NCBI GenBank assembly: GCA_037176885.1
Contig: JAWWNJ010000078.1
Coordinates: forward strand, 1,174,686 to 1,238,685
DNA from: Favolaschia claudopus
Lineage: Eukaryota; Basidiomycota; Agaricomycetes; Agaricales; Mycenaceae
Direction of reading: 5' to 3'
DNA: 64,000 nt
Part shown: positions 11,815 to 21,899 of the stretch, piece by piece
Layout: each line of letters begins with the position of its first letter
Numbering within the stretch: the stretch's first letter is position 1
Notes under the pieces: generated by a model
Told to the model about the DNA's origin: nothing
The model's input: only the letters and a program-made list of their open reading frames with translations
Databases searched by the model: none
Position numbers and translations under genes: made by a program

Positions 11815-12260
11815 AGGACCTCTGTTTATCCCTATCAATGCCAGATCCCGGTTCGGACAAATTTTGGTGGGCAGGGCCGGGAAGCCTAGATGCCGTTCGG
11901 ACAAAATTTGGTGGGGAGAGCCAGGGTACCTAGATCCGATTCGGACAAAAGTCCGGCTGTCGCAGAGGGTTGAGTTGGCCGAGGACAAGCCGAAGGTCGA
12001 GGAAAAAAGCAAATTTCTTGAAGCCCGTCGAGAAAATCGCTAAATTTGGTTGAAAGAGCGCAAAAAACAGCTCGGGAAGAAAAATCGAGCATTTTTGATG
12101 GCGGAAGGCCAGAAATCACCCGCTTTCGGGGACTTACGGCATGATAGGCTGCATCCGGTTCGGACAAAAACCCCCAATCTAACCCAAAACCGGTTCGGAC
12201 AAAAAGTCGGGGTTTGGGCCGATCCGGGATCTGGCCTCCAAAGGGATAAACAGAGGTCCT
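11815..12260. mobile_element. hAT-type MITE with exact 8-bp target duplication
   Basis: 446 bp bounded by identical 8-bp copies of GGGCGACC (11807-11814 and 12261-12268). Ends are inverted: AGGACCTCTGTTTATCCCT at the left and its complement at the right, followed by a second inverted block ending in GATCCCGG/CCGGGATC. The GTTCGGACAAA motif or a close variant occurs five times near the two ends (about 11855, 11895, 11940, 12160 and 12192), like hAT subterminal transposase sites. No coding capacity. The 8-bp duplication and subterminal repeats support hAT; no transposase of the family was seen here. Confidence 0.85.
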
Positions 12261-12735
12261 GGGCGACCCCCCCTCCCGTCCTGCTGCCGTAATATGCCTT
12301 ATATGGTAAATTCACGTGATCTTCCCACCGCCCAGTATCAAATTTATGTGTTTTCGGACTCAACATCAGCATTTGAAGCGAACAATCTGTTATTTTGCAC
12401 AGTTCCACGTACCTGCACTGTGCAAAATGATATTTCTCAATGTCAGCAACCAGTCTTCTGGACCAAACAACAGCATACACACTGACAGCCGAGCTGCCGA
12501 GAGGCCTGAGCGGCGGTCAAACCCATCTGACGGTGACATTGGTGGCCAGAGTTGGATCTGAAGTACTGAATTGCTAAAATAAGGCTGCAGAACAACGTAC
12601 CTAGCATATATCTGCTGCATACAACCCTCAGAACCGAGTTACAAAAAATGATATGAAAGTTTTTCTCGAGGCCCTTGGGACCCCCCTCCCCCCCTTCATA
12701 TAAGGAAATTTCTTATCTCCGAAGGCCCTTGGTCC

Positions 12736-13645
12736 TAGTGCTGCCGCAAGGTGGAGGCCCTCGGAGGCGAGGTGACCTCACCTTGGCTCCATTACATTGT
12801 ATGGTAGTCGAGGTGATGGCGCCCTCGATACTGTTTTCGGACACATCACTTTGATGTTACGCAAACACGCGTGACAGTCTGTGACACTCGCGTCGCGGTT
12901 TACTTTCGACTGCTAATTTAACCCTCTCTCGCATTCAGTGTGTTGGAATTCCGGTAAATACTGTGTACCTACTCTTAAGAAAGACAGAATTACGCGTTAT
13001 AATGTATTTCTTACGCTCAATGGATATATATTTGTTGATTTTGACTTGCATGTAAAATTGAGGTTCAGAAGACTTTTCAAATGTTCTGGGCTCAGCATTA
13101 GTCTCGCAAAAGCGTGTTACATACTGTTGAATTGATAAATGTGCTTTAACCGCCCATTTATGCAGCTGGTTCCCGTAAACACATCTGTGGGTAATTGAAC
13201 ACTGTAAAGCCCATTTGCTCACAAACCTACCGAAAATGAGGAAGAGTTGGTCAGTCTTTGTCTCTACATGAAACTTCAGCAACTGTGGTAGCTCTATGTG
13301 ACATATTAAGCCATGGTAGCCGTGATTCATTCATCTAAACTACTCTTTTCCTATGAAACACATTAATCATTTGTAGCTCTATCATGAGCCCCAAAAAACT
13401 ACTTGCTTCACAAAAGCAGTACATATTGTCTTGTGTAACATATTAGACACTTTTCTCCCACTCTACAGGGCGTCAATGAACACAACAATGTAGAAAGAGT
13501 GAAGTTCAAGGCCGTGGGACGGTGGATTTCCAAATATGGATGACCGAGGCCGCCACCTTGAGGCAAGGTGATGTCACCTCAAGGTGCACCAAGGTTGATG
13601 GCCCATCACCTTGAGGTACCTCGACCTCACCTTGCGGCAGCACTA
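12736..13645. mobile_element. hAT-type non-autonomous element with 8-bp target duplication
   Basis: 910 bp bounded by CTTGGTCC at 12728-12735 and again at 13646-13653. Termini are TAGTGCTGCCGCAAGGTG and its inverted complement. Subterminal CACCTTG/CAAGGTG words are repeated inside both ends. No recognisable protein inside. It lies in the Helitron helicase, next to the P-loop codons. Confidence 0.85.
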
Positions 13646-13653
13646 CTTGGTCC

Positions 13654-14690
13654 CCCCAGGTCCATTTAAAAAGAATAATTTTGGTCATCTTGAGTCACTG
13701 ACTCCATGATAGCATCAAAGGCAACCCGTTGCTCTAAATTGAGCCCAGCAATCCGAGTTGAGCAAGGTTCTGTTGTTCCTCCCGATCATAATTTAGCTGC
13801 TCAGCAATGAGACGATTCTCCTCAAGCTGACCCCAGTCTTCAACTGTATGGGCATAGGTTTGAAATCATTCAATGACTTTCCTGAACCATGCAGAATAGA
13901 ATCTAACAGGTATAGGCCATAATCATAGACTTGCTCCTCAGTTGGATTTGGAATGCCCTTATGAATCAGTTTATGGCGGAGATCATCACACATGCTGACT
14001 TTAAAGCGATCCCATAAAGCAACTATCAGAATATAAACCGAGGTGGCTGGAAGCCGATAGAGCTCGATCGGAACAAGAGCTGCTGGAGTGCAGGTGCAGG
14101 AGCACACGGAGGGGCACAAGAGAGAAAGACTCAGAGGTCAAGATGGGGGTTAAGAGTAAGAGTGATTGATTGTAGACCATACTCAACTACGGGAAGTATA
14201 TAGATGTAGATAGATATCAAGAGATAAGGAACATCCCAACTTGGAATGATGCGAACGAACAAATTCATGTCCTGACAGCAACTGGGTCATGGAGTGGCCA
14301 ATTTTCCTTGATAATAGTTGCAAATAGTTGACGCAGTTGATGTCCAGTCTGCATTACAGCTGCTTCCTCAAAACATTGCTCCCATTCGTTATCATCTTCA
14401 CGCAATCCACGCGTACGGGCAAGACATGAAGCATAAATGTAGGGTGGACAACACCGTCTACAGTCCTGAGATCTTCAAAAGATGTTGCACCTCGTACAAC
14501 TGTGAGAAGTGTACGAAGATAGAATCGTTCTCCAGCTGAAGGTCCTGCAAAAACATTCGCCCTATGGCAAATCCTCTCTCTCGAATTTTCCATTTTGTCT
14601 CTTTTTTCAGCCAAACAAAAGTCTGAGGGAATTGCTGATATAGAACTCGCCGAGCTGCAGAGAGAGCTGCATTAGCCTTGAAATATGCTG
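13654..14690 (-). pseudogene. Helitron Rep/helicase central part
   Basis: On the minus strand: SAGERFYLRTLLTVVRGATS and FEDLRTVDGVVHPTF (about 14.4-14.6 kb), LWDRFKVSMCDDLRHKLIHK, PTEEQVYDYGLYLLDSIL (about 13.9-14.05 kb), then AEQLNYDREEQQNLAQL and EQRVAFDAIMESVTQDDQNY running into FFLNGPG, the first half of the Walker A motif, at about 13.67 kb. These are standard landmarks between the Rep and helicase domains of fungal Helitrons. Frames change several times. Confidence 0.8.
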
Positions 14691-14698
14691 TAAGAGTA

Positions 14699-16122
14699 TG
14701 ATAGCGGACCTAACTCGTGACAAGTCGGTTACCCAATTTGGAAACACTCGTGCAATTCCGCCTCCACATGACTTCCCAATCGGGAAACTTTTCTCGATCC
14801 CTCGGCGACCGGTCTGATGGCGGAGGTGACAAGCAAGGCCACACAACGCGCACCCTTGCCTTCTCCCACCACCATCTCCTCCCTGTGCTGCCTCCAATCT
14901 TCTCTCGCCTCCGTCAAGTCCGCTCCCGCGGCTACCGCTGCCCTCACAAGTCGTGTTGACGCCCTCTCTTCGTCATCGCTCTGGTCTCGACTATGTAAAT
15001 GTGAGCTCGCCGCTCCTCGCCGCCGCTCGTCAATCACGCCACCATAACTGGACAGTTGTATCCTCTGTCAGCAACGTCAGCAACATCCTCCCCATGCCCT
15101 TGGCTCTGAACAGGGCTGCTCTCACCCAACGCGAGATCCTCAAAAGCGCGCCCTGCTGCCCTCACGCCGCCCCGCCTTTGCCGTCCGCTTCTGAGGAGGC
15201 AACTCCCTCATCTTTTGCTACCGCACTCTGCCTACATATTGGTCCTCCTCTTTCCCTCGCTTCGTCCCGATTCCCAAGCCCACCTCCCGTCATTTCCATA
15301 CACTTACTCTCGACTTGTCCCTACTCTCGTTATGTACCTTGTTCTCGTATACTGTCAATGTTATATTTTCTATCCCTATATCCTTTGAATTTCAATGTAA
15401 GTACTTATTATCTCTGACCCATCCAACGACTCGTCGCAAATGTTGCTTCGTCGAGATAACCAGTCCTCAGGCTGTGCCGGCAATCGCCGAGAGCCCGACA
15501 ATCGCCGAGAGCCCGACACATCAAATGCACTGCCTCATCCGCCGAAAGATATTTCCCGATTGGGTTCGCACGTGGAGGCGGAATTGAATCAACTATTTGG
15601 AAATCATTACTGTGACCTCACCTTTTACCTAGGTGAATTGAAAATTGTGTAGAAAGCACTCTAAGAAGGCCAGCTAAAGATCCCCCGGTGCAAAAGTTTG
15701 AAAAAGTTGAAAAATTATTTTTGCTCCCCGGATTTCGCGCTTTTGGTCCGGGCCGACCGGTAACCGGTGGCCCTGTGATCCCATCAACGCATCAAATAGC
15801 CGCCGAGCAGACGAACAAAAAGCAAACAACTTTGAACTAAATGGTTCACAGTATCAGGGGAGTCTAATACCATCACAGAGCAATCCGGTGCTGTTTGGAG
15901 GGTAAATTGCAAATTTTTCAGCGCAAGATCACAAGTTAGGTACACACAATTTTGAAAATTTCCGCAAAAATTTCGCGCTTTTCTAACCCTAGGTTAGGGT
16001 TACTCCGTTTTCTCTGGAATGAAAATTTTACTTATAAACCCACCCTATGTTCCTGCTAAATCTCAAATCTTGAAGAATTTCAACCAAAATTACGGCTTGA
16101 CATGAAGTTCTGTCCGCTATCA
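14699..16122. mobile_element. TA-flanked MITE copy A (carries a nested insertion)
   Basis: TA duplications at 14697-14698 and 16123-16124 bracket termini TGATAGCGGAC and GTCCGCTATCA. Without the nested element and its duplicated 9 bp it is 565 bp and nearly identical to copy B at 16226-16791. TA duplication suggests Tc1/mariner-type mobilisation. It sits inside Helitron coding sequence. The 100 bp between copies A and B (16125-16223) was not identified. Confidence 0.85.
14745..15594. mobile_element. 850-bp nested element with 9-bp target duplication (MULE-like)
   Basis: Flanked by ATTTGGAAA at 14736-14744 and 15595-15603. Copy B of the host MITE has a single ATTTGGAAA at this point, so it is the empty site. 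The ends are inverted over about 40 bp with mismatches at the outermost bases: CAATTCCGCCTCCAC, a short gap, then CCCAATCGGGAAA at the left and their complement at the right. A 9-bp duplication is typical of Mutator-like elements. No protein recognised, though the interior is CT-rich and open in several frames. Confidence 0.8.
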
Positions 16123-16225
16123 TACAAAAATTCGGGAACAGGGCGGAAGAAGTTTTGAAGGAGTTGATGTAAAATTCAGTATGGTTACTTATGAATACGG
16201 CAAAGTATTCCTCCCTGCTCTAATA

Positions 16226-16791
16226 TGATAGCGGACCTAACTTCGTGACAAGTCGGTTACCCAATTTGGAAATCATTACTGTGACCTCACCTTTTACCTA
16301 GGTGAATTGAAAATTGTGTAGAAAGCACTCTAAGAAGGCCAGCTAAAGATCCCCCGGTGCAAAAGTTTGAAAAAGTTGAAAAATTATTTTTGCTCCCCGG
16401 ATTTCGCGCTTTTGGTCCGGGCCGACCGGTAACCGGTGGCCCTGTGATCCCATCAACGCATCAAATAGCCGCCGAGCAGACGAACAAAAAGCAAACAACT
16501 TTGAACTAAATGGTTCACAGTATCAGGGGAGTCTAATACCATCACAGAGCAATCCGGTGCTGTTTGGAGGGTAAATTGCAAATTTTTCAGCGCAAGATCA
16601 CAAGTTAGGTACACACAATTTTGAAAATTTCCGCAAAAATTTCGCGCTTTTCTAACCCTAGGTTAGGGTTACTCCGTTTTCTCTGGAATGAAAATTTTAC
16701 TTATAAACCCACCCTATGTTCCTGCTAAATCTCAAATCTTGAAGAATTTCAACCAAAATTACGGCTTGACATGAAGTTCTGTCCGCTATCA
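16226..16791. mobile_element. TA-flanked MITE copy B (empty-site paralogue)
   Basis: 566 bp between TA at 16224-16225 and TA at 16792-16793, with the same TGATAGCGGAC/GTCCGCTATCA ends as copy A and the same interior (including an ACCGGTAACCGGT palindrome near 16425). It interrupts the Helitron Rep region just after the EIVEHAAAKDT codons. Confidence 0.85.
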
Positions 16792-16797
16792 TAGTGT

Positions 16798-17167
16798 CTT
16801 TGGCAGCTGCATGTTCAACAATTTCTTGGGGATCATCATCTTCATCATAGATAATACTTTGCTGATCAGGAAGGTGTACTTGGAGGCGAACAACTGTTGG
16901 CAACTCTTCATGCATCTCAAATCTGAGAAGCCGCCAAGTTGCCTCACAGGCAGAGATATAGCGGCTATCAAGATGAAGCTTGATTTCATCGTTCTGTTGC
17001 TCTATTGTCAAAGTGCCCCGATCATGACCCTTGAATACATATTTGTGAATATATTTGGTTGCTTTGATAGAAATGCAGCACTCGATGTTCATGTGGCATT
17101 TGAATTCAAGAATTGCTCTATAACATATGAGTCAGCAAATTCACACACAAAAACAGCTTATCATTAC
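16798..17167 (-). pseudogene. Helitron Rep, part after the HUH domain
   Basis: Minus-strand translation gives EFKCHMNIECCISIKATKYI then HKYVFKGHDRGT and LPTVVRLQVHLPDQQ, diagnostic for Helitron proteins. Upstream a GT...AG segment (about 17114-17167 on the plus scale) can be removed to join AILEFKCHMNIECC, so an intron is likely. The pogo element inserted at the TA just outside this piece. Confidence 0.8.
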
Positions 17168-17169
17168 TA

Positions 17170-17515
17170 TTGTGCCCAATGGGTATGAATTCTCCCATTG
17201 GGTCTGAATTCACGATTTCCTGCTCCGTCCCTTTACTTTTTGCCCCCGGAATTTTCCGGCATGTATTCTAGTAGTAGTAATGCATAACTCTACCAAAGGG
17301 CTTGAGCATTCGTGAAGAGGAAGGTATTAAAATACGGTTACCGGGGTACCAAACTCAGTGATCCCACAACATATTGCAGCATTCTGACCTCTCTCTTCAC
17401 CGTTTAAACCCGGGAAACTCGGAGAGACCTCATACAGTATGCTGGATACTTTGTACAAATTCAGATTAATTAACCGGTACGTCGTCGTCGCGCGCTGGAG
17501 GGGAGGGTTTGCGAG
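17170..17515 (+). repeat. Left 346-bp terminal inverted repeat of the pogo element
   Basis: Matches the complement of 21018-21363 over its full length. It ends at TTTGCGAG, after which the two sides diverge. It contains a nested short inversion near the tip (CCCAATGGG, then CCCATTGGG). The promoter of the plus-strand transposase probably lies at or just inside its inner edge (start codon 100 bp beyond). Confidence 0.93.
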
Positions 17516-17614
17516 CGTGACAATTTTAAACTCCGCTCGCTAAACGCGTCGGCACTGATTTGCACATGACGTGCCGTTTGTTGACACCTCCGAGTCTTCG
17601 ACGCGTCCCCGTGC

Positions 17615-20035
17615 ATGCCAAATGTCGACAAGAAGGAGCAGAAGATCCAAGACGCCTGCCGGCTCCTTTCTCGTCGCGTCAACAACGGGCAGAAACCGGA
17701 TGTCAAGGGTCTCGCTCGCGAGCTTAACTTACCTTACACTACTCTATATTCTCGCTTCAAAAATATTCACAAATCGCGTTCCGAGTCCACTCGCGCTCAG
17801 CTATTCCTCTCCCCTGCTGTCGAGCATGTTCTCCTCAAATGGATTGAGCATCTCGGGGAAATTGGCACCCCTCTGTACAAAAAGACTGTCCGTCAGCGCG
17901 CTCAGCTATTACACCCACTCCACAAAAAGCCGAGTAAAAACTGGATCTATGACTTCATTAAACGGCATCCCACCATCTCCTTCGCCAGCTCAGCCGGTCT
18001 TGATCCCAAGCGCGCGAAGGCTTTCAATGAACCTGTTGTCGGCCGCTTCTTTGACAAACTGGAAGAACTTGTCGAGAAGCACGGCATTCCTATCGAGAAT
18101 GTGTATAATATGGATGAGAAGGGGGTGCAGCGCGGCGGAGGAAAAAAAGCTAGCCGCCGAAAGTATTTGTACTCGCGCAGGCAGAAGGCAAAGTACAAGC
18201 ACCGCAGCGCTAATCTCGAGCTCATCACTATCATCGAAGCTGTGTGCGCTGATGGGACAAGCCTCAAACCCGGCTTCGTTTTCCCTGGGTCGGCGCGATG
18301 TCCTGAATGGTTTGAGGAAGATGATGAGATCGTGTATGTGTTGCTACCTCCACCCGCATCGCAGTACTGACCTCTAGATATTTTCAGTATTGCCATGTCC
18401 ACAAACGGCTGGACCGACGATTTCATTGGTCTCGAGTGGTTCAGGATATGCTTTATCCCTCAGGCCAAGGCTCGAAACAAGTCCGGGAAGCCTATTATCC
18501 TCATTCTCGACGGTCACGGCTCTCATGATCAAATCACCATCATCGATCTCGCCGAAGAACATGGTATCATTGTTCTCCTTCTCCCTCCACACACAACACA
18601 CAAGCTTCAGCCCCTCGACGTCGGGATCTTTGGACCGTTCTCACGAGGCTGGGTGGAGCGTTGCGACGATATTGTCGCGCTCCGCGGCTCTGAAATGCGC
18701 AAGGAGGACTTTGTCAAGGAATACATGTCTGTACGTAGAGACACCTTCCGACCGTCCGTCATCATCTCTGCCTTCAAGAAGAGTGGCATCTGGCCAGTCA
18801 ACCGGCATGCATTCACCGCAGAGGACTACGCACCGAGTCTTCCATATTCCATCACGGCTCGTGCTGTCCCTAACATCCCCGAGCTTCACCCTACTCCCTC
18901 CACCTCAGCGCCCATCGCACCACTCCCCTCTTCCAATTCTCCAGCTTCTACACCTCAGAGATCACGGCCCCGAGGTCACTGCGAGTCTGATTCCGACTCA
19001 GATTCAGATAGTGATTCGGACTCAGACTCCGAATCCAGTGACGATGACGATGTCCAGCAACCTGTCGCTCTACCGGTTGTTCCTCAGCCCTCGACATCAT
19101 CCTCTCCATCTGCTGTACCTCCCCCTCCGACTTCTTCTTCTTTGTCTTCCCCACAAACTCCGTCTACCCGAGCAACTCGTTCCACCGCTGCCGCACAATC
19201 CACGCTCCCACCCACTCAATTCTATCATGATCCTGTTCTGTTCGCACGGATCCAGAACCTTGAGAATGAGCTGCAGTCCACCCGAGCACACATGGGTATG
19301 ATGGAGGCGGAGCTCGCATCGCAGAAGCGACAGCTCAATGAGCGGGATGCCCGGCCGAGCAAGAAGCGGAAGCTGAATGTTGAGGCCCGGGTATTGACCT
19401 CGGCGGAAGGGAAGAGGTTGGCGGCAGAGAAAGAGGCGGAGAGGACGAGCAAGGCAAAGAAGAAGGCCGAGAGTGCTCAGCGACGTAAGGAGAAGGAGAA
19501 TTTGCGGGAGGAGAATCGGCGGAACAGGGAACGGGACCCCGATGCTTCCTTTACCGGTGTCCTTTCGGCCAAGAACAAAGACGACTTGAAGGATATTGCT
19601 CATTCTCTCAAGTTGTCGGAAGACGGGACGAAAGCAGTTTTATTAGAGCGCATCAAAAAGCACTTCGATGACAACCCAGCAGACCGCGAAAGCAACAAAT
19701 ATCGCGGTCTATTCAGCCGTGCCCCGCGTGCGCAGCGTGCACAACCCCCTGCATCTCAAGAGCCACTCTCCTTGCCTTCTACCTCTTCCAACCCTCCACC
19801 TCCCGAGCTGTCGATGCCCTCATCATCGACGTATCCATCTTTTGATTTCGCATTTCCGCTGCCCCCGCCCCAATTCTCATTCCACAACCACCCGTTCGTG
19901 CTTCCACAGGACCAATTGACCCCTCACAATCCTCCGCCTACCTCTACTTCATTCGGAATGGACATTCCATTTAATATAGAAACTAATCTTGCGAATACCT
20001 ACCAAAATTACTTACATCCTTATAGCTCTTCGTAG
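17615..20035 (+). CDS. pogo-type DDE transposase (two exons, intact)
   Basis: Exon 1 is 17615-18333, a 54-nt GT-AG intron spans 18334-18387, and exon 2 is 18388-20035, giving 788 residues with no frame break. Residues 1-60 form a psq-type helix-turn-helix (KGLARELNLPYTTLYSRF). Residues 65-120 form a CENP-B/Tc5-like second helix-turn-helix ending in WIYDFIKRHP. The catalytic triad is D167 (NMDEKG), D281 (ILDGHGSH) and D317 (PHTTHKLQPLDVG), 35 residues between the last two, as in the pogo group. A Ser-Asp repeat follows the catalytic core, then a basic coiled coil with a KKRKLN nuclear signal, and a SAP-like segment (DLKDIAHSLKLSEDGTKAVL) before a Pro/Ser-rich tail. The intron joins EDDEI to VIAMSTNGW. 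Start chosen because it gives the complete first HTH. Confidence 0.93.
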
Positions 20036-20135
20036 TACTGTACATAGTAGCTTGATATCTTTCACTAACCCCAGTACATATTTGACAGTCATATAATATT
20101 CATAACTTGTTTTGCGACACAGAGTATCATATTGA

Positions 20136-20967
20136 TTAATAGATACATGGAATCATAAGCTTAACAAGAGGTGCAGCACCACTGACAGCCTCCTCCCACT
20201 CAACAAGCCGCTTCTCTGCTCGTATTTGAGCCTCTTGAGCCTCCGCGCATGCGGACCTCGCAGCGTGAAGCTCACGGAGAGCTTCGTCACGCTCAGCCTC
20301 GAGCCGAACGCAACGTGTGCGCAGCTGCTCGTAGGTCTCCGGTTCCGGAGAAGGTTCTCCATCTATAGCATGGTTAGCATAACAGAATAAGGACAAGATG
20401 GTAGCACGTACCATAGACAACCCGCTGTTGTCGATAATCCAACTGGCTCAAAACATCTTGGGATGTTATGCCGTAGTCGAAGCCGCTGCTGAGAGGCTGC
20501 TGCGAGGGCTCTGGTTGGCCAACAAGATGGTCGATGGCGTCCTGGGAGGTGGTCTGCGAGTTGAGGAATCCCCCGGGTTCAAAATCCCTGGCATATTAAT
20601 TAGAGAAAAGATTTTGGAAAAGATTTATTGACACGCACCGGCGTGTCTTTTCACCTGAAGCTACAGCAGACGGCCGAGGGGTGCGAACTGGACTTGAAAC
20701 AGGTTCCAGTTTAGTCTCTTGAGATCCCTCAAGCCTACGTCGTTGACACAGTGGGTAGTCGCCGTCGCGGGGGTCTTCATAGCCGCGTTTGACGCGTTTG
20801 AGTCGGCACCATTCCCGATAATCCGCGAGATCTGTTGGTGACAGTGAAGCCTCGAATTCATCCCGAATGGGCTGTTTATGTTGTGACAGTTCGTAGTCCA
20901 GAGCCAGGCTTGAGGGTGAGGATGGTAGATAGTCGTCGTCGAGGTAGCTGGTCATGGCGGAGTGCAA
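20136..20967 (-). CDS. Second gene of the pogo element, coiled-coil protein of unknown function
   Basis: Three exons on the minus strand: 20967-20639, 20587-20412 and 20362-20136, with introns of 51 and 49 nt. The lengths sum to 732 nt, 243 residues, in one frame, which supports the model. The first half is acidic with a basic patch (REWCRLKRVKRGYEDPRD), the middle is Gln/Ser-rich, and residues about 180-230 form a heptad-patterned coiled coil (CVRLEAERDEALRELHAA). No domain recognised. Its place inside the inverted repeats and its clean frame imply a role for the transposon, perhaps as a transposase partner, but that is inference. An alternative start 12 nt downstream exists. Confidence 0.8.
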
Positions 20968-21017
20968 GGATCATTTCGATCAGGACCGAGATTGATCCAA
21001 ACTGTGACATTCTGTGA

Positions 21018-21363
21018 CTCGCAAACCCTCCCCTCCAGCGCGCGACGACGACGTACCGGTTAATTAATCTGAATTTGTACAAAGTATCCAGCATACTGTA
21101 TGAGGTCTCTCCGAGTTTCCCGGGTTTAAACGGTGAAGAGAGAGGTCAGAATGCTGCAATATGTTGTGGGATCACTGAGTTTGGTACCCCGGTAACCGTA
21201 TTTTAATACCTTCCTCTTCACGAATGCTCAAGCCCTTTGGTAGAGTTATGCATTACTACTACTAGAATACATGCCGGAAAATTCCGGGGGCAAAAAGTAA
21301 AGGGACGGAGCAGGAAATCGTGAATTCAGACCCAATGGGAGAATTCATACCCATTGGGCACAA
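21018..21363 (-). repeat. Right 346-bp terminal inverted repeat of the pogo element
   Basis: Inverted counterpart of 17170-17515. Its inner edge lies 50 bp upstream of the minus-strand gene's start codon, so each gene starts just inside one repeat and the two repeats may act as divergently placed promoters. Confidence 0.93.
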
Positions 21364-21416
21364 TAGTACCTTGGAGAGGGGGGAACAATCCAGCGGTTGT
21401 CAACTGACCTTGGGTC

Positions 21417-21895
21417 TTGTTTATTGATCAAGTTTGTAAACATGTTTATAAACACCGGTTTATAAACCGGTTTTCAAATGGTTCTGCCCAGAATCGTTGG
21501 TTTTTAATTCATTGTGGCTGTGTTGAATGCGCCTTGGAAGGCCCAGCCTGCTCACAAGTTTGTCAAGATCAGTGCCGGCCAGACAGCCATACAACATTCA
21601 TTTCTAATTTGTGCACATTCTGCTATGAAATCACAGCTTCGGAGTGTGCCGATACATCAATCACGCAAGTCTGATGGCCAGAAATTGGCTCAAAAAGGAA
21701 AGATCCAGCAAATTTGGGCAGATTTTTTGCTGTTGTCTGCCTCAAATCGTGCCAATCACCTCCCTCAAGCTCACGGAGGCGAAAAATCGAGTAAACGACG
21801 GGAAAAATCCGATTTTGGGCCAATCTTGCCGACGTGTTTGTAAACCGGTTTATAAACACCCTGTTCACAAACAAAAATTAGAAAACCGTTTATAA
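21417..21895. repeat. Short palindromic insertion (probable MITE)
   Basis: Both ends are built from GTTTATAAAC, GTTTGTAAAC and ACCGGTTTATAAACCGGT words in opposite orientations (about 21431-21478 and 21835-21890), framing about 350 bp without a recognised gene. It separates the Helitron HUH exon from the pogo insertion. I could not fix its exact ends or a target duplication. Confidence 0.5.
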
Positions 21896-21899
21896 TTGG

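Larger units (their letters stand above)
17170..21363. mobile_element. Apparently intact pogo-type DNA transposon with 346-bp inverted repeats and two genes
   Basis: 4194 bp flanked by TA (17168-17169 and 21364-21365). The two ends are inverted copies of 346 bp that I could read as essentially identical, starting TTGTGCCCAATGGG. Inside are an uninterrupted DDE transposase gene on plus (17615-20035) and a second spliced gene on minus (20136-20967), convergent and 100 bp apart. The element split the Helitron Rep gene, so it is younger than the Helitron. Near-identical ends and open frames argue for recent insertion. Confidence 0.95.
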
